NCBI RefSeq assembly: GCF_022568795.1
Contig: NZ_JAKZHU010000001.1
Span: 2,356,001 to 2,420,000, forward strand
Reading direction: 5' to 3'
DNA length: 64,000 nucleotides
Source: Arsenicicoccus dermatophilus
Lineage (GTDB): Bacteria > Actinomycetota > Actinomycetes > Actinomycetales > Dermatophilaceae
The translations under genes were made by a program, and so were the position numbers. Every line of letters begins with the position of its first letter. The first letter of the stretch is position 1. Below are positions 44,924 to 52,786 of the stretch, in pieces. The notes under the pieces were generated by a model. The model searched no databases, was not told where the DNA came from, and worked only from the letters and a program-made list of their open reading frames with translations.

Positions 44924-45141
44924 GGCTGGGAGTATCCGGGCGAACCTTGGGAGGGAGTGCGCCTGTCACCCTTCCGGCATGGCTCCTTTCCAGGACGCTC
45001 CAGAACGGCCTGTGAGGCCCTTCCGGTATCCGAATACCTGGAGGGGCTGAAAGCGGCTCACAGAGCCTCCTAGACCCCTTCCTGGAGGTGCGCTAGGGAC
45101 ACTCTCTCTGGGGCGCGCTGGGAAAGGCCCCAGGGTACGCG

Positions 45142-45201
45142 AAAGAGGCCCCCACAATCCGATCCCGACCGTGAGCGGGGATGGATTGTGGGGGCCTCTT
45201 T
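45142..45201. terminator. strong hairpin terminator
   Basis: Perfect 19-bp inverted repeat (45142-45160 and 45183-45201) with a further partly paired loop. A CTCTTTA run follows on the plus strand. It lies 16 bp past the minus-strand stop of the terminase gene. Confidence 0.85.
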
Positions 45202-45216
45202 ATGTGTCGGTGGTGA

Positions 45217-45753
45217 TTAGGCGGACTCGGCGTCGTCGTGATCTCCCTCGGTCGAGGGCTTGGCGGACTTCGCCTTACGTGAGGGCTTGCCGTCGTGAAT
45301 GGGGGCCGGTCCGGAAACGGTCGAGGACTTGCCACCGGGGACGAGCCCGAGCATCGCCCGGTACTCGTTCACGGCGTCCTGTGCAGACGTGTCCTCGGGT
45401 GCGGGCTGCTCGATGAACAGGTGGACCTTCCGCCTGTCTGCCTCCGAGAACATCAATTGTCCGAGGGTGGCGTACACGACGCGCATTGCCTCGGCTGAGA
45501 TGCGGCCGTTCTGGCGCTTGAACCGGCTCACGTCCTCGCAAAGCGAGTACGTCATCGCAACGTCGGTCGGCTCAAACAGATCTGCCTGCGCAGACTCGCG
45601 AGCAGCCTTGTAGAGGAGTTTTGCTGTCGGGTCCCAGTCCTTCCCGGCACGGGGCCAGGAGACTTTGCCTCGCTTCGTGAGCACCTTGTCGGGCATGGCG
45701 GAGGCAGAGCGGGGCCGCTGTAGATCGGACGGCGGGAGCGGGGTGGTGGGCAT
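45217..45753 (-). CDS. probable phage terminase small subunit
   Basis: 178 aa from the ATG at 45753, with TTGGAGGTC upstream. The central block (DWDPTAKLLYKAARESAQAD, FEPTDVAMTYSLCEDVSRFK, ISAEAMRVVYATLGQLMFSEADRRKVHLFIEQ) follows the pattern of the actinophage small-terminase group (W.P.A...Y....SGQ...EP.D.A......, then ..LL.TE.DRRR.R+...). The C-terminus is basic and disordered. Small terminases recognise the packaging site. No large terminase is visible in the island. The family call rests on pattern, not on a search. Confidence 0.62.
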   Translation of the reverse strand: MPTTPLPPSDLQRPRSASAMPDKVLTKRGKVSWPRAGKDWDPTAKLLYKAARESAQADLFEPTDVAMTYSLCEDVSRFKRQNGRISAEAMRVVYATLGQLMFSEADRRKVHLFIEQPAPEDTSAQDAVNEYRAMLGLVPGGKSSTVSGPAPIHDGKPSRKAKSAKPSTEGDHDDAESA

Positions 45754-46703
45754 CGTTGGTGGACCTCCAAGGTCGGGTCGGGTGGTGGTATCAGGCACGG
45801 CAGGTCTCAGGCGGGGTGGGTCTCAGGCACGGCTGCCCCCTCACCTCAGGCACCCCTCCGCCTCAGGCGCCCCCCTGCCCCGCCCGGTCGATGCGGGGGT
45901 AGCCCTGCCCTGAGGTGGTCGAGGTGGGGCAGGTGGTCGGGCCTGTGACGCACGGGCCGAATAGGCCGGCTGTCTGCCCTGCCGGTCCTGCCTGCCGAGG
46001 TGGGGGCCTGTGGTGGTGACGGCCAGACCGTGGGCAGGTGGGGCAGGCCATGACCTGACGGGTTGGAGCCTGCCGAGGTGGTCGGGCCGTGACACCCGCC
46101 CGAGCCGGGCTAGGTCGGGCAGGGGCAGGGGTGGAGTCGGACTACCGGCCGTAGGCGAGCCGGTCTTCCCCTGCCCCTTCCCCTGCCCCTAGCCCTGCCC
46201 GAGGTGGTCGAGGTGACGTGCCGCCTGTCTTGGCGCCTAGAGCCTGGAGCCTAGGGGGTGTAGACAGGGCTAGGGCTAGGGCTAGGGGCAGGCCGTGAGG
46301 CTGGAGGCCGTGAGGCTGGAGGCTGTAGCCGTTGGCTGTGAGCCCTGAGCCGTGAGCCGTGGAGTTGCCGAGCCCTGAGCCGTCAACTGTTGGCTGCTGA
46401 CCGTTGACTGCCGAGCCATTAAGCCAATGCGATTCGCGCTCCGTTATTCATCGAGGCGCGAGACAGAACAGAACGACGTGATTCTGATCGGCAGATCAGC
46501 GATCGGTGAGAGCGAATGGGTCGGCCGAGGGATACGGGGGGGGTGACCCAGGGGAGCCCGCGCAGCGGAGTACGGGGTGTCCATTGAGAGCACGGTGTCA
46601 ACGAGATCTCAGGTCCTTGTTGAGCCGCCCCACTACGGTCTGCCACCCGCCCCCTGACTCTGCCAATCGCAAGGGCCGACAAGGGAAACGATGCGAACCT
46701 CGG

Positions 46704-46761
46704 TCGGGAAAATTGCGCGTCTCGGCAGATGTCCTAACGGCGATTAGAGGCCATTTCCCGG
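46704..46761. repeat. structured motif, copy 1
   Basis: The core AATTGCGCGTCTCGGC, then GTCC and a GGCGATTAG-GGCC block, is closed by a 7-bp stem (CGGGAAA 46705-46711 with TTTCCCG 46754-46760). Copy 2 at 46846-46920 keeps the core but has a different closing stem. Confidence 0.65.
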
Positions 46762-46845
46762 AGAGGCCCTATGCCTGCCCGCGAGAGGGGTGTCCGGTCT
46801 CCCTGGAGACGTTCCCGCAGGCCAGGAAGGGAATTGGCAGAGGGG

Positions 46846-46920
46846 AGGCTCCAGGAAATTGCGCGTCTCGGCCAAGGTCCATGTTGGCCTTAATGCCGAT
46901 TAGCGGCCTTCCTGGAGCCT
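46846..46920. repeat. structured motif, copy 2
   Basis: Same core words as copy 1 (AAATTGCGCGTCTCGGC, GTCC, GCCGATTAG-GGCC), closed by a perfect 11-bp stem AGGCTCCAGGA (46846-46856) with TCCTGGAGCCT (46910-46920). The stem bases differ from copy 1 while the pairing is kept. Confidence 0.65.
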
Positions 46921-46942
46921 CCCCCTACCGTTCTTGCCGGTG

Positions 46943-47998
46943 TCAGGCAGCCGTCGTGCGGGCCTGCATCGTGTAGGTGATGAGGACCGCAACGTCCCGA
47001 TCGTTCGTGCTACTGACTGTGCGGCCGGTGATGACTGTCCCTGGTCGGACGTCGGAGCGCACGAGGGCTGCCTCGGTGATCCGGCCGTGGTAGGTGCGGA
47101 CCTCCCCGATCGTGTCCTCGGCTGCCCGGCCGATGGCCTTCACGAAGGCGGCGGAGTCCATGAACGGGTGGTCTGCGGAGAGGATCGCGTTGACCATGAC
47201 CTGCCGGGTGATGGTGCGCACGCCGTCCGTCTCGGTGATCTCGACCTCACCCGTCGGGACCTCTCGCACGTCCCGCACGAAGGAGGTCATCATGCCCGTG
47301 GGACGCCCGAGGGCTTCGACGGCGCGCGTCAGCCCAAGCAACCCGTACTGGGCCATCCAGTCCTCTGGGGTCGCCGTGATCACCGGCAGGGCCTCCCAGG
47401 CTCGGGCGACGTCAACACGCCACTCGCTCACCGTGGTGGCTCCTTCGACCCGCTCTCCCTGGGCGTAGGAGGTGGTTCGCGCCTGGCAGTCTGCCGCCGT
47501 GTCGTCAAGCCGGGGGTCCAGATCGAGAGTCGCGTGGAAGGCGCCACGGTGGATGATGACGCGCACGGAGCCGGAGACGCAGCCCTCCTGGAGATCCTGG
47601 GCACACGGCTTGTCCTGCACCACGTAGGCGACAGGGACGGTCGGAGCCTCAGCCGGAACGGCGGGACGCTCACGGGTGGTTTCGACCTGGAGTCCGTCCC
47701 AGGCTGTCCGGAGCAGGTCAGCGACGGCCTCGGCTAGCGGGATCGGACCGTCGAACGGGGCGGACTGGACTGCCCGCTCGTGGGCTCGCTCGGCCGCCGT
47801 CAGGAGGGTCGTAAGCCGCTCGACCTCGGTGCGTGCCTGGACCATCTCGGCCGCCGTCACGGTCTCGTCTCCGGAGGCGAGGCGGGCGTCTAGGGCTTCG
47901 GCCGCCAACTCCGCATCGTCACGCTTGGTGGTGAGGTCCGCGACCTTCGCGCGGGCCTCAGCGATCGGGTCGGTCTTGGTCTTGGTCTTGGTGGTCAT
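46943..47998 (-). CDS. hypothetical island protein, 351 aa
   Basis: The start at 47998 (MTTKTKTKTD) follows GAAGGAAAC. The N-terminal 85 residues are a charged coiled coil (IAEARAKVADLTTKRDDAELAAEALDARL). The rest is a mixed alpha/beta region with no motif that I recognise; two Cys pairs (PCAQDLQEGC) may bind metal. No signal peptide or membrane segment. Divergent from the excisionase operon across a 345-bp control region. The first 16 codons of the longer ORF to 48046 are unlikely to be used. Confidence 0.7.
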   Translation of the reverse strand: MTTKTKTKTDPIAEARAKVADLTTKRDDAELAAEALDARLASGDETVTAAEMVQARTEVERLTTLLTAAERAHERAVQSAPFDGPIPLAEAVADLLRTAWDGLQVETTRERPAVPAEAPTVPVAYVVQDKPCAQDLQEGCVSGSVRVIIHRGAFHATLDLDPRLDDTAADCQARTTSYAQGERVEGATTVSEWRVDVARAWEALPVITATPEDWMAQYGLLGLTRAVEALGRPTGMMTSFVRDVREVPTGEVEITETDGVRTITRQVMVNAILSADHPFMDSAAFVKAIGRAAEDTIGEVRTYHGRITEAALVRSDVRPGTVITGRTVSSTNDRDVAVLITYTMQARTTAA

Positions 47999-48343
47999 CG
48001 GGTGTTTCCTTCGTTTCTTGAGGATGGGTTTGGGGATGGGTGTCACGCGGAGCGGGGGGAACGGGGGTGGGTGTTGGTGACCCCCGCTAGTCGTCTCGCT
48101 CGACCCTGGCCGAGGAAGAAGGCAGCCAAGGGAGCGGAGGACGCACTAGCGGGGGTCGCGACAGGCCCCAACGATCACCTGCCGCGTGAGGGGGAGCGTG
48201 GACCAGCCACACCCGAAAGAGCCGGTCTGCTTTCGCCCCTCTATCTATCCGTGTGGGGGTTTCCGGTGCTTGCCGTAGGAGGTGAACCGCTACGGCCCAC
48301 TTCGCCCCTTTCCTGTCTCCACCCCGCCCTCGCAGACCGGCCC
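47999..48343. promoter_or_regulatory. divergent control region of the island
   Basis: 345 bases between the minus-strand coiled-coil gene and the plus-strand excisionase operon. Two inverted repeats stand out: 13-bp arms GACCCCCGCTAGT/ACTAGCGGGGGTC at 48079-48091 and 48145-48157, spaced 53 bp apart, and GCCGTAG-N11-CTACGGC at 48272-48296. Both are good operator candidates for an island repressor; I see no repressor gene next to them. Confidence 0.5.
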
Positions 48344-48514
48344 ATGACCACGCGGGAGGCTGCCGCATTCCTGGGCCTGTCCGTCGGACACCTCTGCAAC
48401 CTGCGATCCCAGGGGAAGGGACCGGCCTACTCCAAGATGCCCGGAGGCCATTGCCGTTACCGCCTGGCCGACCTCAAGGCCTACCTCGGCGTGACTGAGG
48501 ACGACGACCAGTGA
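48344..48514 (+). CDS. excisionase-like small HTH protein (MerR/AlpA type)
   Basis: 56 aa. MTTREAAAFLGLSVGHLCNLRSQGKGP, then PGGHCRYRLADLKAYL, is the standard HTH_17 fold of excisionases and AlpA-type activators. The stop overlaps the next possible GTG start. Likely the recombination directionality factor or an activator of the island. It heads a run of five or six plus-strand genes. Confidence 0.8.
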   Translation: MTTREAAAFLGLSVGHLCNLRSQGKGPAYSKMPGGHCRYRLADLKAYLGVTEDDDQ

Positions 48515-48684
48515 CCGTCGCGTATGGGTCTGTCGGCCCGCACAGCCCCGACTACGCCCGACCTGCCGTGACGTACCGAGAGGGCCGTCCGAAAACGATT
48601 CTGCTCAGGTGCGCCGCTAGGAATGGAATTGAGCGGGATCGTCAGGGGTCCTGCGCTCGACCTATCGAAGGGGGGCCAATTCCC

Positions 48685-48813
48685 ATGACCGATTCTCCGG
48701 ACCAGCCGGGACGACCCTGCGAGCACTGCGGCCGCGTCTTGCGTGACGTTGACCTGGACAGGACCGCGTATTGCTGTGCTACCTCACGCGGCTATTGGGA
48801 GGAGGGGGCATGA
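48685..48813 (+). CDS. tiny zinc-finger-like protein
   Basis: 42 aa from the ATG at 48685 with GAAGGGGGG upstream. It contains PCEHCGRVLRDVD and AYCCA, two Cys pairs that could bind one zinc ion. The same frame is open back to a GTG at 48511 that overlaps the excisionase stop, so a 100-aa form is possible. The stop overlaps the next ATG by 4 bp. Confidence 0.55.
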   Translation: MTDSPDQPGRPCEHCGRVLRDVDLDRTAYCCATSRGYWEEGA

Positions 48814-49091
48814 CCGAAATGGACACCACCTACGCCGACCGCTGGCTGGCCGAGGCCGACCGTCTAGCGACCCGCAGGTTCACGAGGGCCGTGGCCTGGA
48901 GGCTGGCCCATTACGCCGATGCCGAGGGCGTTCTGGCTGTCTCGGTCGGGGAGGTGGCTCGCGACCTGGGGAGTAGCCCGAGGGGTACGTCTCAAGCCGT
49001 AGGCCGACTGCACGACCTCGGCCTGCTCGCCAACCTTGGCAGCCGCGAGGGGGTGACCCGAAGGCGACTGACGATCCCCGAGTGCGACTGA
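48810..49091 (+). CDS. small winged-helix DNA-binding protein, paralogue A
   Basis: 93 aa from the ATG at 48810 (GGAGGAGGGGG upstream). Pattern YADRWLAEADRLATRRFTRAVAWRLAHYADAEGVLAVSVGEVARDLGSS, then AVGRLHDLGLL and TRRRLTIPECD: a helical lead and a wHTH as in replication or plasmid-type regulators. The next gene is a clear paralogue. Confidence 0.72.
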   Translation: MTEMDTTYADRWLAEADRLATRRFTRAVAWRLAHYADAEGVLAVSVGEVARDLGSSPRGTSQAVGRLHDLGLLANLGSREGVTRRRLTIPECD

Positions 49092-49114
49092 ACACCCGAC
49101 GACTGAAAGGACAG

Positions 49115-49456
49115 ATGAACATGCCCGCTATCGACCGCTCAACGCTGGCCTACCTTGACTACGTACTAGGGGGCCGCAGGACCACCCCCTTTGCGGAACG
49201 CTGGGCCACGGAGGCGAGCCGCAGGTCTAGAGGCGGGTTCACGGCGACGGTGGCCTATGCGCTGACCCATTACGCCGACGAGGACAACGAGGTGTGCATT
49301 TCCGTCGCACAGTTGGAACGAACCCTTGGGGCCGCGCCGCTGGTGACGGCGAAGGCGATCAACCAACTACGCAACCTCGGCTTCCTGGACGGCTCGTACC
49401 GCCGTCACGGCGTAGTGACCTGCCGCCGACTCACCCTGCCTACCGAGAGCGACTGA
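49115..49456 (+). CDS. small winged-helix DNA-binding protein, paralogue B
   Basis: 113 aa from the ATG at 49115, preceded by GAAAGGACAG. The line PFAERWATEASRRSRGGFTATVAYALTHYADEDNEVCISVAQLERTLGA, then AINQLRNLGFLDGSYRR and CRRLTLPTESD, repeats the layout of paralogue A residue by residue, but the two have diverged widely. It carries about 20 extra N-terminal residues. Confidence 0.72.
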   Translation: MNMPAIDRSTLAYLDYVLGGRRTTPFAERWATEASRRSRGGFTATVAYALTHYADEDNEVCISVAQLERTLGAAPLVTAKAINQLRNLGFLDGSYRRHGVVTCRRLTLPTESD

Positions 49457-49505
49457 CAAGACCTCTCACACCCGAGAAGCATCCACAAGGAAGGAGCGAA
49501 GAGAA

Positions 49506-49631
49506 GTGAAGAAGTACACGCCGAGCAACGGGGGCCGTATGACTCCCGCCGAGGTTGACGCCGCTATCCGTGGCTTGCAGGGCCGCCGTCGTGGCGCTGC
49601 CCGCCGTGGCCGCAAGGGAGGCCGACGTTGA
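49506..49631 (+). CDS. very basic 41-residue protein
   Basis: GTG start at 49506 with AAGGAAGGAG 7-16 bases upstream, a good ribosome-binding site. The first half is MTPAEVDAAIRGLQG-like helix; the second half is almost only Arg, Gly, Ala and Lys (GRRRGAARRGRKGGRR). It probably binds nucleic acid. Its stop TTGA overlaps the TTG start of the following gene, supporting a real coupled gene. Confidence 0.55.
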   Translation: MKKYTPSNGGRMTPAEVDAAIRGLQGRRRGAARRGRKGGRR

Positions 49632-50200
49632 GTCCCCTCGCTAAGTTCGTGCCCGTCGACGTGACTGGCGGGGGACCCGAGGCGCCGACCCCGGCACCCA
49701 CAACGACGACCAGCCCCACGACGCCACCCCGGTCCAGGGGAACGTCGACCGGGATGCTGCAAGTCCTGCGCTACATCAACGCCGTCTGCTCACCGGACAA
49801 CGGCTTGACACCCAGTGAGCGGCTGGTCCTGATCTGCCACGCGACGCACGTCAACAACGCGACCGGCGAGACGTTCGTATCGTCAGAGACGGTGGCCGCG
49901 GAAACCGGCGTGACGGACCGGACCGTCAGGAAGGCCCGACGCATGGCCCGTGAGTCGGGATGGCTGACGGAGCGACGACCCGCGAAACGACGGTCTGGAC
50001 ACGCGACCGTCTGGGCACTGCCTCCGCTCGACCGAGGGCAGACCCCGGACGGCTGGGGCAGGGACACCCCGTCTTTAAGGGAACTGAGTTCCCCTACTGG
50101 AGGATCTTTAAGGGAACTGAGTTCCCCTACTGGAGGATCTTTAAGGGAACTGAGTTCCCCTACTGGAGGATCTTTAAGGGAACTGAGTTCCCCCAACTGA
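49628..50200 (+). CDS. HTH replication-initiation-like protein
   Basis: 190 aa from the TTG at 49628, or 148 aa from the ATG at 49754. The domain (LRYINAVCSPDNGLTPSERLVLICHATHVNN, then SSETVAAETGVTDRTVRKARRMARESGWLTERR) is the helix-turn-helix form seen in phage and plasmid replication proteins. The end is four copies of SLRELSSPTGG encoded by the 33-bp iteron-like repeats, followed by a stop. The IS3 insertion is 25 bp downstream of the stop, so the gene is intact. Confidence 0.7.
   Translation: MSPLAKFVPVDVTGGGPEAPTPAPTTTTSPTTPPRSRGTSTGMLQVLRYINAVCSPDNGLTPSERLVLICHATHVNNATGETFVSSETVAAETGVTDRTVRKARRMARESGWLTERRPAKRRSGHATVWALPPLDRGQTPDGWGRDTPSLRELSSPTGGSLRELSSPTGGSLRELSSPTGGSLRELSSPN
50072..50194 (+). 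repeat. iteron-like 33-bp direct repeats
   Basis: Three full identical copies (50072, 50105 and 50138) and a partial fourth (50171). Each contains the 15-bp palindrome GGGAACTGAGTTCCC. They lie in the 3' end of the HTH replication-type gene, a usual place for an origin in small replicons. Contiguous units with no spacers, so not CRISPR. Confidence 0.8.
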
Positions 50201-50224
50201 GCGAAGTACCTCAACTGAGCGAAG
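50195..50224 (+). repeat. 18-bp direct repeats, left part
   Basis: AACTGAGCGAAGTACCTC at 50195-50212 followed by AACTGAGCGAAG at 50213-50224. The array continues on the far side of the IS3 element (53133-53161). The AACTGAG word is shared with the 33-bp repeats. Confidence 0.75.
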
Positions 50225-50283
50225 TGAAGCGTTCGGGTGGCGTGGCCGGGGGTTTGCGGGTCTGAACCGGAAGGATCGGATCC

Positions 50284-50595
50284 ATGCCGAAGAAGTACGA
50301 CGAGCACACCCGCGCGCGGGCGGTCAGGTTGGTGCGTGAGCAGCGGGCTCACTACCGGTCGCGGACCGAGGCCTGTGAGGCTGTCGCGAAACAGGAAGGC
50401 GTCGCGAAGGAAACCCTGCGCCGCTGGGTCGCCCAGGACGACGTCGACACCGGCGCCAAGGCGGGGGTCACCAGTGAGGAACACGCTGAGAACGCTCGCC
50501 TACGTGCTGAGGTGAAGAAGCTCCGCGAGCAGGTCGAGATCCTCTCGGCCGCAACGACTTTCTTCGCGGGAGCGCTCGACTCCCGCAAGCGCTGA
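50284..50595 (+). CDS. IS3-family transposase OrfA
   Basis: 103 aa. HTH (PKKYDEHTRARAVRLVREQRAH...EACEAVAKQEGVAKETLRRWVAQ) and a leucine-zipper-like C-terminus (NARLRAEVKKLREQVEIL), as is standard for OrfA. OrfB starts 3 bp after it in the -1 frame; the fusion protein would need a programmed frameshift. Confidence 0.93.
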   Translation: MPKKYDEHTRARAVRLVREQRAHYRSRTEACEAVAKQEGVAKETLRRWVAQDDVDTGAKAGVTSEEHAENARLRAEVKKLREQVEILSAATTFFAGALDSRKR

Positions 50596-51287
50596 TCATG
50601 GACTTCATCGACTCCATGAGGGCCAAGGGGTACGCGGTCGAGTCGGTCTGTCAGGTCCTGACCTCTCAGGGCTGTCAGGTCGCCGCGCGCTCCTACCGTC
50701 GCTGGTCAGCAGCGACCCGTGACGACGCCGCCCGGGCACGAATCATCTCGAGCCGGGCCCTGGACCTGGCCTATCTCATGAACGAGATCCATTGCAGCGC
50801 CTACCGGTTCGAGGCACGCGCCGGTGAGCGGGGCCGGTGGGTCCTGACGCCCGAAGGCTTGTACGGGCGCCGCAAGATGCACGCCCTGCTCCTGCGCGCT
50901 GGGCATGACGTGTCCTACGGGCGGGTCCACACCGCGATGAGCGCATTGGGCCTGGCCGGGGTGCGACGCGGCAAGAAGGTCAGGACCACGATCCCGGGCA
51001 AGGACGGTCACCGTGCCGGTGACCTGCTCAACCGGGACTTCACCGCCGACGCGCCGAACACGAAGTGGGTCATGGACTTCACGTATGTCCGCACGTGGGC
51101 CGGGTTCTGCTACGTCGCGTTCGTCCTGGACTGCTACTCGCTGCGGATCGTCGGCTGGCACGTCGCATCCACCAAGACGACTCCGCTGGTCATGACGCCC
51201 TTGCGGATGGCGGTGTGGGAACGCGAACGCCAGGGCCACCCCGTCGCGCCCGGGCAGCTGGTCTCGCACAGCGACGCCGGCTCGCAG

Positions 51288-52786
51288 GGCGGATTCAACT
51301 GGTCGTCGCAACACCCTGAGCAGGAGGGTGGTGCGGGTCGTGGCGACCGGGCATTGGAGCATGAGGACCGGCGATGTGCCCGAGGGGGTGCGTCGGCAGT
51401 GGCGTGCTGATCGGGCGTTGCGGCCGCCGATGCGTTCCCCGGGCCGTCCGCAGCCGTCGCGGGCGGTGCAGCGGGAGTTCTGGCGGGTGATCGCGACGGG
51501 GGTCACGACCGCGCAGGCCGCGTTGGTGGTGGGCGTGTCCGTGCCGGTGGGGATGCGGTGGTTTCGTCACGCTGGGGGGATGCCACCGCTGAGTCTTGGT
51601 GCCCCGTCCGGGCGGTATCTGTCGTTCGAGGAACGTGAGGAGATCGCGATCCTGCGTGCCCAGGGGGCGGGGGTGCGCTCGATCGCCCGACAGCTTCAGC
51701 GCGACCCGGGCACGATCAGTCGTGAGCTGCGCCGCAACGCCGTTACCCGTGGTCATCGGTTGGAGTACCGGGCTGTCGTGGCGCAGTGGAAGGCTCAGGA
51801 AGCGGCCAAGCGGCCGAAGGTCGCGAAGATGGTCACGAACCCGCGGCTGCGCGCCTACGTCCAGGACCGGCTCGCCGGGCAGGTCTGCCACCCGGACGGC
51901 ACGGTCGTGGCCGGCCCGGACGCCGGCGAGTGGAAAGGGTTGAACAAGCCCCGACGCGCTGACCGGCGCTGGTCGAGGGCGTGGAGCCCCGAGCAGATCA
52001 GCCAACGGTTGTCGATCGACTTCCCCGATGATGAAGGCATGCGCATCAGCCACGAGGCGATCTACCAGGCGTTGTACATCGAGGGTCGTGGCGCGCTCAG
52101 ACGCGAGCTGGTGGCCTGCCTGCGTACCGGCCGAGCGCTGCGTCACCCGCGCGAGCGGTCCCGGAACAAGGCCCAGGGACACGTCACCCCCGACGTCGTC
52201 CTCAGCCAGCGGCCGCCTGAGGCCGCCGACCGGGCCGTGCCGGGGCACTGGGAAGGCGACCTGATCATCGGGACGGGCCGCTCGGCGATCGGGACGCTGG
52301 TCGAGCGGCACAGTCGCGCCACGATCCTGGTCCACCTACCCCGGCTGGAAGGGTGGGGCGAGCAGCCCCCGGCCAAGAACGGCACCTCACTGGGCGGGTA
52401 CGGCGCCGTCGCGATGAACCAGGCCCTCACGGCCGCGATCAGCGACCTGCCGCAGCAGCTGCGCACGACGATCACCTGGGACCGCGGCAAGGAGCTGTCC
52501 GGGCACGCCGCGTTCACGATGGCGACCGGCACCCGGGTGTTCTTCGCCGACCCACACTCGCCCTGGCAGCGGCCCACGAACGAGAACACCAACGGGCTGC
52601 TGCGCCAGTACTTCCCCAAGGGCACCGACCTGTCCCGCTGGACCGCGACCGACCTACAGGCCATCGCGTACACCCTGAACAACCGGCCCCGCAAGGTCCT
52701 CGGATGGAAGACACCCGCAGAAGTGCTCGGCGAGCACTTACGATCGCTGGAACAAGCCGGTGTTGCATCGACCGGTTGAACCCGCC
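51288..52786 (+). mobile_element. IS30-family insertion sequence
   Basis: 1499 bp with imperfect 27-bp inverted repeats: left end GGCGGATTCAACTGGTCGTC and right end (reverse) GGCGGGTTCAACCGGTCGAT. Target duplication CAG at 51285-51287 and 52787-52789. Inserted in IS3 orfB. Confidence 0.92.
51328..52779 (+). CDS. IS30-family transposase
   Basis: Up to 483 aa. HTH_38 domain (YLSFEEREEIAILRAQGAGVRSIARQLQRDPGTISRELRRN) followed by a DDE domain with WEGDLIIG (Asp), TITWDRGKEL (Asp) and HSPWQRPTNENTNGLLRQYFPKG (Glu). No frameshift; probably active. The true start is unclear: GTG codons at 51328 and 51331 sit too close to an AGGAGG, and the ATG at 51361 is the alternative. Confidence 0.92.
   Translation: MVRVVATGHWSMRTGDVPEGVRRQWRADRALRPPMRSPGRPQPSRAVQREFWRVIATGVTTAQAALVVGVSVPVGMRWFRHAGGMPPLSLGAPSGRYLSFEEREEIAILRAQGAGVRSIARQLQRDPGTISRELRRNAVTRGHRLEYRAVVAQWKAQEAAKRPKVAKMVTNPRLRAYVQDRLAGQVCHPDGTVVAGPDAGEWKGLNKPRRADRRWSRAWSPEQISQRLSIDFPDDEGMRISHEAIYQALYIEGRGALRRELVACLRTGRALRHPRERSRNKAQGHVTPDVVLSQRPPEAADRAVPGHWEGDLIIGTGRSAIGTLVERHSRATILVHLPRLEGWGEQPPAKNGTSLGGYGAVAMNQALTAAISDLPQQLRTTITWDRGKELSGHAAFTMATGTRVFFADPHSPWQRPTNENTNGLLRQYFPKGTDLSRWTATDLQAIAYTLNNRPRKVLGWKTPAEVLGEHLRSLEQAGVASTG

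Larger units (their letters stand above)
45754..46942. other. long non-coding, strand-biased repeat tract
   Basis: About 1.2 kb without a supported gene. 45840-46230 repeats GGTGG, GGGCAGG and CCTGCC words and is rich in G and T on the plus strand. 46260-46430 has stepwise repeats of GGGCTAG and of GAGCCCTGAGCCGTGAGCCG-like units. 46700-46920 holds two related hairpin-closed motifs (listed separately). The 87-codon minus-strand ORF at 46419-46682 looks spurious. The tract could serve packaging, replication or RNA functions. Confidence 0.55.

Noticed and set aside
44481-45050. 189-codon plus-strand ORF
   Set aside because: It overlaps the minus-strand exported protein, is low in complexity (Val/Ala/Gly) and lacks motifs.
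46419-46682. 87-codon minus-strand ORF in the non-coding tract
   Set aside because: No ribosome-binding site and no recognisable composition; it ends inside the word repeats.
48002-48343. 5' extension of the excisionase-like ORF
   Set aside because: It would run across the operator-like inverted repeats; homology begins at the ATG at 48344.
50072-50194. CRISPR-like repeat array
   Set aside because: Units are contiguous with no unique spacers, lie in a coding frame, and no cas genes are present.
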